Part shown: positions 27,901-41,389 of the stretch, piece after piece | Numbering within the stretch: position 1 is the stretch's first letter | How the letters are laid out: each line of letters starts with the position of its first letter | Source: Varroa destructor | Lineage: Eukaryota; Arthropoda; Arachnida; Mesostigmata; Varroidae | DNA length: 64,000 nucleotides | Assembly (NCBI RefSeq): GCF_002443255.2 | Contig: NW_019211454.1 | Span: 20,427,037 to 20,491,036 of the forward strand | Direction of reading: 5' to 3' | Made by a program: the position numbers and the translations under genes | The notes under the pieces: generated by a model | Database searches by the model: none | The model's input: the letters and a program-made list of their open reading frames with translations, nothing else | What the model was told of the DNA's origin: nothing

Positions 27901-30900
27901 GCGCACCAGAATAACTGACCCAGTTATCGCTCGTTAAAGCTTGATCCGTAACTTTCTTAAAGAACTTCGTTTGTGAATTATGTTCATGGACACCAGCTTT
28001 CACTTCTAGGTGTTTGTTAGAAGAATGTAGGATTTTAGCCAGGGCTTTACAGTCGGCGTTCTCGTCTGTAAGCGCTTTCAACTGCTACACCTTCTCTTTT
28101 GTGGAGGAGGCGTAATGTTCCTGTTGTAAATAATATAACAGACAAATAATATCGAACAACTTAGTGCTAAAATTGATGACAATAACCGAAGTAAATCCCT
28201 AGGCGGAATAAACTATTAACTACAAAAAGACATGATACGTAGGCAAGTGCGAATCAAGTGTTACAGCCTAAAAAATTGTTCAAAAGAAATAAGCTAATGA
28301 ATTCAACATTAAACTAGGAAACACGGAAGGTACAATCCGAAATAAGAGACAAACTTCACTTTCTACAAAGCCGTTTTTACCGTTCCTGCTCGTAGCCTGT
28401 ATGGATAGTCCTTCCTACTGGCGCACCTACATTGAAATCTAACGACAACCGTTCACTGTTTGAAAATGAAGTAGATAACTATACAAAGAAATTTTTTTCT
28501 TTCGTTTATTTCGAGTGGCTTTTTGTAATTGACGCTAAGCGAAACTGGTCGGAAACCGTACGCTTCGTCGGAACAAGAAATTGCTTGGACGGAGCGCAAA
28601 ACCTAAGCTGCGCTGAGATACAAATTAGACATTGGATACTATACAATATGCAACAGCCTCACTGTCGTCTGCGTCACATGTGGTACACGTCGTCTTTCCT
28701 CTTAGAAGAGTTTTGGAAGTAGCCGCTGAGGACCATCGTGATAGGTCGCTTTTCAAAAGATTTTCGTGTATAGCTCTCCAATTTTTACTTTTACCTCGGG
28801 ACGCAACCCTTATCGTGCTCGCTGCTTTTTTTTGTAAATTGCTTTACCTGGCCTTTCCTTAGGCAAAAACCTGTATACAATTCATTTTTTCCCGCATCTT
28901 AACCGTAATTCATCATAGTACTGCCCTACTTACAGCAGTGGTGCCATAGGCGGCTCAGTATACTCTGCAGCGAGAAAGCCGCTGTGTTTTCCTTAAGCGG
29001 TCCTTGTTTTGTTTTGATTTCGTAGCGTTTGTTCAGACAGAGGCCCCTCATAGAACTACGGAGTACGCTACCAAAGCCAATAGCTTTGTTGTTCTTACAG
29101 CCAGTGTCCTGGGTCTCAACATTAACGTGCTAAGCTTCTGTGCAACTTTCTTTGTCGTTTGCTTCACGTGGGGTGTTCCAGTTGAGCCTTATTCGTAGGT
29201 GGCCAACTTTTATTACTGATTAAACCCGGTATTCCTTTGAAACAATGTCAAGGTCTCCGGACTGTTTCTGATGGCTAGCATGGCCTTTATTTGCTAGCTA
29301 GACTAGTTTTAGTCGATAGCTGCTGATCGAGCCCGCCGCGCTGCCCAAGGTTGGTTAAGTTTGTTTTGGTCTCGAGTCTCGTTTAACTGGATTTAGTTTG
29401 TTACTAGCACTAATTACCAACGTAATGTAAACGCTCCGTTGTAAGTGAGGCTATATAAAACTAATATCATGACCTGTAGTTAAATTTTTTGATTACTTAA
29501 TAAGTTTAATATATTCCCTTCTCTCCTAGCATGCTTAATATCACTTTCAGTGCAATATTTCGAGCCATTTTTGAAGTCTCCGTATCTTTCGTCTTGTCTT
29601 GCCGCTCTCTCTTGAAGCGTTTCACGATCAATACGACGTTCAAAGAGGTCTATCTTTCTTAAATTTGAAGCAATTTTCTGAAAGAGCTTCCCTTCCGCCC
29701 ATTTCGTTAATTAACTGGTATATGATAACGAGTTCAGTTATACTAACAACTATGCTAAGCAGAAGAGTAACCTGTATGAAATTGGTTGTTTAGTTGGCTT
29801 AGTAGTCTTAGGAATCAGTATCAACATAATCAATGTATAATTCCTTGGCAAGTGATCTTCTGCCAAGAATCTGCCGGTCGATTGTCGGGAACGTGGCTAA
29901 AGCAGTTTCTAACCCCATAATATACTGTTCTTCTATTTCTCCCACTGCTATTCTCATAAAACTGCTTTTGGGGGGTCAACTCAGCACAATTCTGGACTAC
30001 ATAGGCTACATGTTTCAGAAAATGACTTAATTGTTTGAAATTGGTATCTGATTTGAGATACAGTTGATTTAGGATTTTGGATGGCATTTCTCCTATAGTT
30101 TACCTTAAACTAACTCGTACCAATTTCACGAAAGATCGTCTTCGATTTCCTCGATGAGCTCTTATAACGGCTTTTCTTTGTTTCTTCTAGTTCCCAGCGT
30201 AAATTGGTTTTAGTTTTTTTTTTCAGAATACATACGATTACTTCATGAAACCCCTTCTGTTAGCTTCACATGGTACACGTACTTCTTTTTTTGCGCAACG
30301 TTTTCTAGCGTCTGCTTCTAGTAATTAGACCTTCGCCTATCGATCATGGAATGCAGTAAGTTTTCGCTACGAGCGAACGAGCGCAGTTGCCACTTCGCAG
30401 TCATCATTTCCGCTTTTATTGTTGGATTGTAACCCATAGAATCAAGGAAAGGAAACACGAAAGGCTTAGTACGATATCCAAAATCAAAAGGCAGTACTTT
30501 TTTTTACACAAGTCTTGGTGGGGAGTTGCAAAGGGAAGCCTAGTCTAAATACTACTTGCCATTGCGATCACCCTCGTTTCGGAAATTTTCAGTCTACTTC
30601 AAGGGCAAGATGAGCCCTTAAGGTTTTCTGTTATTTGCTGTGTTCGTAGCTTCAAAGCATCATCTGACGCAGTATCGCAAGAGTCATATTAGAAAAAGTG
30701 AGTCCTTCTTTAATGTCAACTGAAATCCTATATACATATATATATATATATATATCGGCTGTCATTTTACCAAAAGAATCCATCTCAATGATGGAGTTTC
30801 CAAGCCTGAATTGCTATCAGGTTAATCGGGCAACGCCGTAATAGAAAAAGTAAGGAATAGTGCCAATTCAAATCGCATGTGAGAAATATCCTAGCTGTCA

Positions 30901-31664
30901 GCACTTTTAGAGCAGAATAAAATCGAAAGAAAAAAGACTGAAGACGTAATATCCTTTAACGTTCGCGAAAACTTAATTTTTCTCTCAGAAAGGCCTTACA
31001 CTGATTACCTCTGATTTCCACTCTGTCAATAAGCGTCAAATGCAAAATTATTGCGGTCCCACTAATCAAAACTTATTTTTTCAGCTATTTTAATTCGGGT
31101 TCATGTCAAGTTGACATTCGTTACGGAAGGCGATACAAAAAAAAGTCACTATTCAATTTAAAGAGCCTCCACTTACTGCAATGGAGAAGAACATGAACCG
31201 CGTATCCTAATATCATCCCTATATTCCTGTAATACTAAGCATACTACAGTGTGCCCTAATATTAGTTAATGAAACCGTTTGAATGGCTGTAACAGCCATT
31301 GTTGCAGTAATGGCATTATACCAATGTTATGGCATCATAGCATAGTACCGAAAAAATATAGAAACAGTATTAGGATACCCTCGTTACCAATACGTTGTAC
31401 ATTTGAGCCTGCCATTTTTTGCAATGATTTCCATATGTTCCGCTACTCGAAGAGATGTGAAATTAAAGCCCAATCTGTTAAGAGACTTTTCTAGGCTGTC
31501 CATTGATTGATTTCTGGCTCATAGTATACGTTCGATGCGCGGCAACGTTATGTTCTTTTATAATGCTTTCGCGAGGTCGTTAATCAATGAAATGTTTCTG
31601 GGAGGGATGTGCGAGGCTGATTTATTATGAGCAGTTTCAGATTGATTGAATGTTTTCTTTACAG
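21901..31664. other. Non-coding stretch upstream of the first kinase exon
   Basis: No gene is recognised. By eye 22700-23600 and 26200-26900 are richer in G+C than their flanks, with no motif I can name. An AT microsatellite lies at 30736-30755. The right end runs into the splice acceptor of the first recognised kinase exon (TTTTCTTTACAG ending at 31664), so at least the last part should be intron, since the exon enters in frame without a start codon. The RS-rich N-terminal exons expected of this kinase family were looked for and not found. Confidence 0.55.
30736..30755. repeat. (AT)10 microsatellite
   Basis: Ten uninterrupted AT units follow CTATATAC. It is a simple-sequence repeat about 0.9 kb upstream of the first recognised kinase exon. 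Confidence 0.95.
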
Positions 31665-31743
31665 GAGGCGCGGCGGCAGTCAGTCCACGATGATGCTGAT
31701 GGCCACCTCATTTATAAAATTGGTGACGTCATCAACGAGAGAT
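31665..31743 (+). CDS. CLK/LAMMER kinase, exon with kinase-domain lead-in
   Basis: This exon (79 bases) encodes 26 residues starting EARRQSVHDDADGHLIYK and ending in GDVINER. It matches the segment just before the kinase domain of CLK/Doa proteins, where D-D-x-x-G-H-L-I-Y, then G-D and R-Y are conserved. A clean acceptor (TTTTCTTTACAG) precedes it and a GTAAGC donor follows. It ends one base into the next codon; that T joins AC from the next exon to give Tyr, completing the conserved R-Y. CLK kinases are nuclear dual-specificity kinases that phosphorylate SR splicing factors. There is no start codon here, so earlier exons encoding the usual RS-rich N-terminus must exist but are not recognised. 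The call rests on the family motif and the in-frame join to the next exons. Confidence 0.9.
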
Positions 31744-32639
31744 GTAAGCCAAAACTTAACCGTTACCTATCTATTTTTGTCTATTACCTAATGTGGCGCA
31801 TATAGCTAATGTCGATGTTACCTGGAAATTTGAACACCATTTGGTTCCTTGTTACGAGTTAAATAACGATTTAAAAACACAATATCAAGCCCACTTGGGC
31901 TCATTAGCTAATGTTCGTAATACTTTTTTTAAAACGATTTATTTTTATGAATGCTAGTCCAGAGCTGCAGTGTTTTTCGTGACGGACGGCAAATGTGTAA
32001 GTCACGAAAAGCTGGACGTTTCCAAGTAGTTCTTGAAATTCTTCTAGCGCATCCGAGTTAATATATTACTACATACACTTACCAGCAGTGGTTTAGCGAT
32101 AGGCCTTGCTTTGTTTGTATGCATTGGGACCTGTCACGCTGGCAGGCAAAGGACACTGACGAGTCGTCTTTGTGAAGAGTGTCTTCAATATTAACCTCTA
32201 GTTCAATTCAGACTAGACCCATCTTTCTGCAATCCTAATTTTTATTCCTTTTTCAGGAATCAATCTGGAAAGATGAAAATTAATGTTTTTACATCGGGGT
32301 AGAATTCTTTGGACAATGGGCCTAAACGGTGCAAATGTCATTAGATGGTTTTCGCTGTAAGTAAATATTGCTTTCTATTAAGAAAATTACCTATTTTTTT
32401 GTTTTCTTAAAGTCTCTCACCTTATCGTTACGATGGACAAGCATGATCTAAGTATAGCTATCCACCCTTAATTAAATTTTTATGCCTATATCATAAAAGC
32501 AGTTAAATAACTTGTTTGTAATCAATAAGTTATTGACATGAATTATAGCTTTTCTTGATATGCTGTGTTCATCGTCCTTTTGTCAAGCCAAGCCTACACA
32601 CTTTGGATATGTAGGACTTAGGTTTATAATATATCCTAC

Positions 32640-34900
32640 GAAACGTCTTCTTCGTTTAGTGAAATCGGTATCGGGTCTCTCGATAGCTCCGTAGGGAAGC
32701 GATGCATGACAGCCTCAGCGGCCATTTTCCGCTGGTAATTTCAGGGCCCCCTTTTTCGGCTTGTTCATAACAGCTTGGTAGAATAAGCCAAACCTGTCGT
32801 CTTCTACCTCTCCAATGAATTTTTTCACTTTGCCACCTTGCTTTGCCCAATGAGAATGCAGCGACTTTTATGAGCAAACCTCAGGACTTCGTCTTCTCTT
32901 CTTGCCTGTAATGCTGCCCTTCCCTTTCGCTCCTGTTGGTTTGTTCTACTCTCCCAGATGCGTCTTCTTCTTTGCATCTCCCTCGTAGCCCGATCCGTTT
33001 GAGGCGGGTCGCCGCAGTCTCTATACTCCACCAGTAAGTAGGCCGTTAGCGTCCTGCCTGAAAGGACCCCGCTGCAGTTTTTTTTTGCAAGCATTTACAT
33101 GTAATCGCCTTCACTGTTCCCGGACAACGGCCTTGTCAGCTTGGGTAGACCCTCCGTCAATTTGATTTTTGAGCCGCGTATGAATGTCTGACACCTTGCG
33201 TTAGATAGGGGAGCACTGTTACGCTCAATCGTCGATGCTCACTTGGCATAGAACGTACCTGTGATCACCTGTTCAGCAGTTCGCAATTTTCTAATCTCTG
33301 GAAGCGCATCCTGACTCACGATTATGAAATATATATAAGCTGCACCCATTTGCCACGAAAGAAGGTGATGACCCCTTCATTGCTCGTGGCAACAAGGTCT
33401 CGTTCTACAAGCCACTCCTGTAAATAACGTTTCCATATTGTATAGCCGTTACCACAAAACGTTCCAATCTTTCCGTAGCAAATCACGGTACGATAATAAG
33501 ACAACTTAATTTGCCACGTTTATTAATTCTGCGTGGAAGCTTTATGCCTGGTGAAAAGCTGAGCTTCATTCGTGGTACGACGTCGATCTTGCTCTCATTC
33601 AGAAATAGGATCCATGTCGCGTTATATTAACTTCGTGGTAAGCCCCGTTACCTCTCGGACATCTATTTTCTTATCTGCGTATAATGTGTGCAAAAATAGT
33701 CCCGCTGGTAGACTTGGCTTCATGGAGGTCTTTGTTCCTGTTCTTTATGGCAAAGCCCATCTTTGCTTTGACCCTGTTCAGCTTAATATGATCGCTGAGA
33801 GCGTGAAAAGTGGCCTCTTCCCAAGTCTGTCCCTCTTTCACCATAACCCTGGCAATGCTCTGCTCAGTAGTGTTTCTTTCCTTGGACCTGCATCGTTTGC
33901 ATGAAAAGACAGGCCCCTTCTTTTCATTAGTTTGATGCGACAGTCGTATTTTCTGCAGTAGATTTTGAGCATTCATCAAATCCATAGCACGGGCCACTTC
34001 TTTGAAATGTGGAGCGTCGGACGATCTGCGATCCGTAAGTCCGTTAAATGTTTGCCGCTTTCAACGATCTTTGACAGAAGACACAAGAAGCCGATCAATG
34101 TTTTGTTTGGTTACCGTACCAATTAAGGGCTTGTTTTTGGACGCCAGTGGTTTGTAAGTGTCGGGAAGGTCCGTTGTCGACAGCCTTCAGCGCATGCTTC
34201 ACAGCGTCCTCCTACCTTTTACAGGTAAGTTTATACCTGCAGCGGCAGATAACTATCGCGCAGAGAGCTGTTTCGTTACGGCATGTCTAAATGAGGTTTT
34301 TATGCGCGAATGTGGTGCATTTTCACGCTCTTCGGCCGGCGGGCCTCCCGAGCCATCTCTTGGCAACAAGATCTAATAGGCCATCAAGCATCTGCAACCT
34401 ATCGAAAGCTTCTTCAACTTCCCTTACGAGGTTTGCATCTCTGAGCTTTTCCAGGCATTCCCTCTTTCCCTCCTTGTTGCGTCAAGAGCAAAAATATGCT
34501 TTCTGTCCTGGTGCAGTTATGCGTGCAGCCTTCGTGTTTGTTAAAATGGTCTGGTTGTATGCTAGCCGTACCCACAGCTGTCCACTCCACTTTTTCCAAG
34601 AGGCAAACCCTTATTTTGTCTAACGAGCTTCTCGAACGTGAGTCTCTCTTTTCGACCCTTCAGCGATTCCACGGACTTGTTGACTTTGCTGAAGGTATTT
34701 GCATAGTGCACCGGTAGACCGTTTGCCTGACCGAACCTTTTGTTTTATTCGACGTCGTTTCGAGCTGATTTGCTTAAAACACACTATGGAATATTTATTA
34801 AGCACTAGGGTGCTAGTCTGTATCTGCCACCTAGGATTCGAGCGTAGTGGTGTACTAGATAACTGAGAACTCATAACACTCGGCAGCTTAAGTGCACTTT
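32640..34900 (-). pseudogene. Cluster of minus-strand open frames, possibly a decayed insertion
   Basis: Reading the minus strand from 34900 to 32640, open stretches follow one another in shifting frames: 34874-34620, 34599-34414, 33997-33671 (108 codons), 33504-33322, 33094-32825 (89 codons) and 32877-32656. Between them are shorter stop-free stretches. Their translations are rich in Lys, Glu, Arg and Gln and look protein-like. One has Cys-x-x-Cys, too little for a zinc-finger call. Frame changes and stops roughly every 50-100 codons would fit a decayed gene or transposon lying antisense inside the kinase intron. I recognise no family, plus-strand frames of similar length overlap (33572-33904, 34291-34623), and higher local G+C alone could thin out stops. 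Low confidence. Confidence 0.2.
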
Positions 34901-36759
34901 TATATCCACTTTCTTCTACTGACTTGGGATGCTTTGGTAATACGGAAGGTCACCACTACTGTTGTCAGAAAACTGGGCCTTCGACTTTTTCGAAAAACTT
35001 CTATAGAACATATTCGTTTAGTTCGAAACACTCTTCGGCTGGCCTGATGAAATAAGCGCGTGATACCAATTTTGTTACTGAATAAGCAAGATTTTGTTTC
35101 TGTAACGATGATGAACGGAAGGCTGCGAAGAAATAACAAGATTAATGATACGGCATCTTAGACGAATTGTAATCGGCTAACTGTAAACGTGGACGTTAAC
35201 TGTAATTTTGTTTAGGCCAAAAGTTAAATTCATTAGTATTCAAATAAACTGATGGAGTGACTATAAAACAGTAATGGATTAAGTGGATCAGAGTTTTCCT
35301 GCAGTTTGGTCGCAGTTCTTTTTTAAGCAGGACATTATGAGAACGTTAAAAAGAGATACTCAAATAGTGACGATTTAAATATTGGCGCTCAGGTGAAGCT
35401 CTTCCTCCGGCCTGATTTGGGCCTGCTTGTGCTAAACGTTCCAGACCTTCTGCCAAGACAACTAATGGCATTTTTACTTGAAAAGCAGCTCAAAAAAACT
35501 TTTTCCTTTGACGATTACCTAACGACAAGCATTTAAGAGCTGCCGCTATATTAGGTATATTAGAGGGATTGCTAACAAGGTCGCACAAAACATTGCCGGG
35601 AGGGTAAATCTTCTTTGGGGTAAAAGTTTTAAAAGTTAAGAAACACGACACATGAGCTTTTGATACTAGTCGTCAAGAATTCGTCTAGAAGTCACGGAGC
35701 GCGATATCCCGAAAGTCCCCGCTACCATGGCAGGTCTGCCTCTTGAATTATATACAGAATCGAGCTCAACTTTGTCTCCAAGCCCACAAAAACGTTCCAC
35801 GTAGCCTGCCTTATCACAATGCTATGTCGTTTCACCAGTTCTATTCGCCCTGTCCATCGGACCTCTGAGTGATTGAAGCCCGCGCTAAGCTTTGATCCCA
35901 ATGACTAGGAATGTAGTTCTGCACGCCGACGGCCTAGTTACCTAGTGGAAACAGCTGTTTTTAAGTCTAGCTGTTACCTTAAGGACATGCCAGTAATTGG
36001 GAATCCGACGAAAACTGTGGCAGGTAAGGCAGAAGACGTTTTCTCAATTACAAGCTACCTTCCACCTATGTTAACAACTTTTTATAATTCTGGCTACTTC
36101 TCTCGTTCAACAGTAAAAGTCTACTTGTGCACATCATAGGAAGGTGCAGAATGGTAATGGTAGCGACTTCAATTATTTGAAATCATGACCTTCTGTCGGT
36201 CTCTTTCCGCTTAGTCGATCTTCAAATAGCTTCGATAACTCTCTAGGATATAGAGAACATATGAAAGCTCCATTTTGCAAACTTGCACTAGTTAGATCGT
36301 CTCGATGATACGTATCTTAGGTACGTTCTTAAACCGTACCGTATGGCTTGAAACTAGCTAGGTTGATCCTTCGCTAGAACGTTCTTGGACCTATAGCAGC
36401 GCTTCAGCTTGATGCCACCCACTTTTCGTTTCAATGGATGCTTAGCGATCTAGAAACGGTCTAGCAGAACTAGACAGGAAGTTTACGAACTTGGCGCTAC
36501 ACTGAACCATGGACAGCGCTAAACGGCTTAAATTGTCTTATTGTAAATAAGTGACACAGTGCACGGCCTCTACCTTAAACTCCGGATTATCATCAATCAA
36601 ATGAATTGTGTATATGCATCAGGTGTACACAATCAAGTGAGTGTGATAGATACACAGTGTAATATAGAGGTAATCGGAGCTCCCCGTAGGTCTAGTCTTG
36701 CTAGGGAACCTAGGATCCTAACCGTCCCAAGAAAGATACTGTCATTGATTATTCTAAAA

Positions 36760-36795
36760 TATAAGGTGTATGTATAATATAAGGTGTGCAATATA
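36760..36795. repeat. Short direct repeat
   Basis: ATATAAGGTGT occurs twice about 19 bases apart, separated by ATGTATA-like sequence. It is probably a small slippage duplication inside intron 1. Confidence 0.6.
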
Positions 36796-37306
36796 TTTTG
36801 TGATTTACCTAACAGAAGTGAATGAGGTCCACTGAACGCAACGGGATAACCGTTGATGCATACCCAGACTATATTAATTTACGTTACGCTAGGTATGAAG
36901 TGACCAACGAATCAGATTACCAATGAACGGCCTAAACGCGGACGTGTCCAATATTCCGATAGAACAATGAGTGACTGCCATAGAGTAGCACCATTGAAAT
37001 TGTGGCCCATATTGGACGTAACCAATTACTCAATCAGGGCAACAAGGCGGTTGCACCAGTCTAATACGATCACTAAATCAGGGGAATAGACTCATTGTAG
37101 AGGTACAGATGCAACGGGATAATATAATTCATGTTCTTCTAGGGTCTTAGGAAAAATTTCAACTGGATATTTATCTAGATACGTGTATCTGAACGGACGT
37201 CGTTGCTTCTATTACTATCCAACGTGTAGGCAATCAAATTTTGGTACATCACGTTTAAAAAATTTAGACATAACTTGCTCATAGTGTACTCAACGCTCTC
37301 GGAAAA

Positions 37307-37324
37307 AAAATTTTGCAAAATTTT
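37307..37324. repeat. 18-bp AT palindrome
   Basis: AAAATTTTGCAAAATTTT is a perfect palindrome, preceded by further A residues. It is low-complexity and may be fortuitous. Confidence 0.7.
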
Positions 37325-37849
37325 AGAGAATTAATTATGGATCTACCCAGCCAGCGTTGATGCCCAGCTGAAGAACCCCGGATGAATATGAAATGCACAT
37401 ACCGGCTTAGGTTTCATACATCTTTTTGAATGATAAATTGGATAATCCAGCTTTCTCCCGGTATCGAATTGGAGTTATATATTCCTTAGAATATGCTTTA
37501 AGTATATGCACAGTCGATTCAAAGATACAAATTTCTCTTTCGACAAAATTCTAACAAAAGAATACTCGATGTGGGAATTGAATAACCAGAGACCGTTAGC
37601 CAAGCATTGAACTTATCAAACCATTCGTAACGTATGAGCCCGTTGTGATCCTCTCATTGAACATATTATACAAACAAATAAACAACTAGTTTCCACGTGA
37701 ACAAAGCAATATTATGCGTCAGGTTAACCACCTTGGCCTAGAATGCACCCATCAGGCCCGAGGTCTGCCCTGGCTTACCTTACTATTTAGAACTAACTCT
37801 ATTAAAGATAAGAGGGCGCCTTGAAAATACCCTCACCGTAGCTCACTCG

Positions 37850-38174
37850 ACTGAGCATGGATGTCTATGGTGCCTGTTTGTACCACTCAGCAACAGTGGC
37901 ATCACTAAAACTGGCAGTCCTAACCTGGAGCGAACGGGCAAACGGGCTACCTACTACAACTATTCAGAATGCAGTAGCACCAGCTGCCGCAACTACTACT
38001 AGTATTAGCAACATCAACTCGACCCAGCATCAGCGCTTTTGGCTGCCATTACTAGCAGCTAACGGGCCGCTCGGCAACATCGCAATGGACAGACAAACAG
38101 AGAGGCAGTCGTTTTATGGCTAGCGAGCTAGAGGACCTTGCCTTCCCGCAAAGATGCGGAAAGCAGGATGAAAT

Positions 38175-38223
<49 letters not shown>

Positions 38224-40250
38224 CAGATATATATAGAGGGAGAAAGGGTCGGCGGTAGCAACTTCAGAGAATGCTTCCACGATCATCCCTGCTGATGTTG
38301 GCCTTTCCGCTACTAGGCCTGTTTCAATTCCCCTTTCATCCGTTGGCAAACCTGACAGCTGCAGCTGGGTCTGTGTAGACCCGTAAAAGAAAATCAACTC
38401 GCAGAAACCAGAACGCCTCAGCTATCGCCAGTTGTATTCGCTGGCACTAGAAACGCTGGTTACAACCTTTGTTTCTTTTTAGCAACGGCCAGCTAGGGAG
38501 CAGCCGAAGGGGTAGGGGGTAAACAGTATGTCTTTACCGGAAACTCGTTGGCGACAATAATCAAAGCCGCTGTCCATAATCTGACGCAGCGCTTGCGCCA
38601 ATACAGTTTGAAAAGCCTTCCGTTTCTTATGCTACTGTGAATGCCCAAAAATTATCTTGTTTTGTTTTGTATACATGGACAAAGAGCCGTTTATGTTACA
38701 CGGCAACCAACAGACCTCCGACTCCATAACTTAAGGCTTCACTATCTTATCGTTTAAAACGACAAGTTCTTAAGACTAGGTTTTAATGAAATAGCGTCTA
38801 TTTCCTGCAGGTTGATCGTGGTGAGCTTATTATCCTAGTAGGTTCTAACCGTACCAAGCCGTAGAAAAAGCCTGTCTGAAAACTGTTTTTTAGGTTTATT
38901 CAAACGTCTAGCTGCCACGACATAGGGTAATATGTATGCCACCTCAAATCAGATAAAAAGAAATTTCATTTGATCACACATAGCTAAAATTCTATGTTGG
39001 GAAGATTAACTTAACCTACTGAACAACAAAGTAGCAGATTTTGAGATTCACCGAAAGCTTCCAAGTAGAAATTTAAGAGCCGAAATCATTGCTGGTTACT
39101 CGGGGCGTATCCAGGCCGGGCATGTGACGCGCTTCTGTTATGCCTATACTTAATATGTCTAACGTGTCTTTTCAGTAAACGTTCATAATAAATTAATATC
39201 AGGTAGTAGTCATAGTTAGCGTCACCGGTCCTTTTTTGCCAAGATAGTGAAAAAAAATTCACCACACAATTTTTGAAAAAGTATTTCAAAATGGATTTAT
39301 TTACCATAGTGTAGCAAATGTTATTAAAGACGTTTTTAAGCATTAAGTTACGTAGGGAATATCGATATTCTGTGTCTGATCGGCAACGGACGGCATATTC
39401 AATGTAACTTTTAAAGCTGCTGCTGCTGTGTATTTTTTCATACCTCTCTATGAAGTATTTAAGGGTATTTTTTTGATAGCTAGTTGAAAACAGCTGTCGC
39501 TAACTGCACAGAGAGATGTGGCAAAATATCTCGAACTGTGGACAGGCATGAAGTAGTCCAAGGTTGCAGGGGGTTTGCTCTCGTGTCCACCCCTCTTTTT
39601 TTAACAACTCCCCTACAGAACAACATGTCACCAAACGGTACGACAAGGTTTGTCGTCGTTTTAGGAGAATAGGACAAGATGGACCGATAAAGCTGTTGGC
39701 AAGCCAACGAGCAGTCGTGCAGGGGTAAAGCTAGGGAGAATATTACCATTGCCGTAATCGAGGGTCGGATCATAGTTCAAACCACCAACTGCAGCTTCCA
39801 TAGAAGCAGCAGCCTCTTGCTGTCCATGCGAGGCTCACCAAGCAGGGGGGTACGGAGAAATTAGCCTGGTATTGGGAAGAATGGGTCAACGGGATATGAC
39901 GCTGAAGGGATTAGGGAGCTACAGAAGTAGAACTGCTGCACTCTTACCTGTATTCACAGATAGCCGGACCCGTAACAGTAACCATCATAGTCTTTCCCGC
40001 AGGCGCGGTCGCAGCTTCACTAAGCCCTTAGCCCGTCGTCCTCCTTCAACTTTTCTTTCTTTCTTTCTTGCTTGCTGCATCTCGTCCTTTACTTTACGAG
40101 GGTCATAAGTTCGCTTCAGGCGCCGGCTGTTTCCACTGCTGCCATAGCCACAACTACCGTAGTCATACCTCCAGTAGAAGCGACCATGGTGAGACTAGCA
40201 TCGAGTACAGAACCCGCATACGCCAATGAGGTGTCATTTTGAAAGCTAAA
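37850..40250. other. Mixed open-frame stretch in intron 1
   Basis: Frames of 60-97 codons are open on both strands (37857-38123, 39484-39672 and 39872-40108 on plus; 39480-39773 on minus). Some translations are Ala/Thr/Ser-rich, including a stop-free plus-strand run near 40030-40240 that has no start codon. No family motif is visible and sense and antisense frames are similar in length, so I see no supported gene. It could be another degraded insertion of higher G+C. Confidence 0.3.
38177..38218. repeat. (AC)21 microsatellite
   Basis: There are about 21 uninterrupted AC units. The minus-strand frames crossing it contain an artefactual Cys-Val run. An uninterrupted repeat of this length is usually length-variable between individuals. 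Confidence 0.97.
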
Positions 40251-41389
40251 CAACTAGTCATGCGTTCCACACAACGATGTTGTAAGGAACATGTTCAGCT
40301 TGCGGGCAGCGTCGTTGAGGGGTTGGGGCTGTTAGTAAAGTAAAGGTAAATGCTGGACTGATGCAACGAATAAATGCGTCTAAACAGAAATCTTTCCTTA
40401 ACAAGCGCCATCTCTGTAACACATAGCTGAACTATGTGGTGATACCATGGCTTGTCTTTTAATTTCGGCTATTCTGACACGTGTTAATTCTCCCAATAAC
40501 TATAATGCTTCAATCTTGCTGCCGCAGCCAGGATCGTTGCCTTAAAAATAAGTTGTCAACATCATTTCTAATCTATTTATGCCAACTATCTTCGCTTGGT
40601 TGTTACTAATGTCCTAAATAATGCTAATACGGTATCGTATGAAAGGAAAGTCGTTCTTCCTTTTTTCCAATCGAATGCGCATCCTTTAGATTAGTTAACA
40701 GTCCTGCCTGTGCAGACCTCTGTGGTGAAATATGACAGATAAGCAACCACTGTTACAGTTAATACATACATTTGCATATGATGATTCATAGCCCTTCTGC
40801 AAACGTATCCGGTGCGGTGAAAGACCGATGAGGTGATTATGCATTCGGTCCGGGTGGACAAATTGTGTCAGTATGCGATTTCATAGCTTTATGGCCCCAA
40901 TCGCACTCGTGATGTTTCCTAGTTCTTGGACATGATGAATCCTTGCAGTATCCCATTCGCTGTTGGGCGGTAAATTTGTACAATTACTGTCTATTCCGCT
41001 CTAGCTTTTAGCTACCGCTATTTGCTCAAGCTTTAGGGAATTTACGAATCCATCCGAATGAGCGGCATTTTTTTACGAGAGACAATTTCTAAGTAACACT
41101 TTTTGCTCAAACGCTTGTAACAGCCTTTATTAGCAGCTCGCATATGTTGGTGGCGTTATATGTTGCCACCAATACCGTTAGTAGTAGTTAATGGGTGTTG
41201 TTAGATCGTATGGACAGCCCGCCTCGCTTCTCCATCCCCCACGGGGTGCTTCGTGCCGGATTCTTGATTTCTCCAAAAACTCGACGACAACTGCGTTGTT
41301 GAATTTGTCTAAAATGAAGGCTTGTAAGTGACCGATGCGGCCAGGTCCCAAGAGTAGCTATCATATCAAAGGTAGCTGCATTGGTTAAG

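Noticed and set aside
33572..34623. Plus-strand frames 33572-33904 and 34291-34623 as genes
   Set aside because: They are complements of the minus-strand open cluster, with hydrophobic mixed composition and no motifs.
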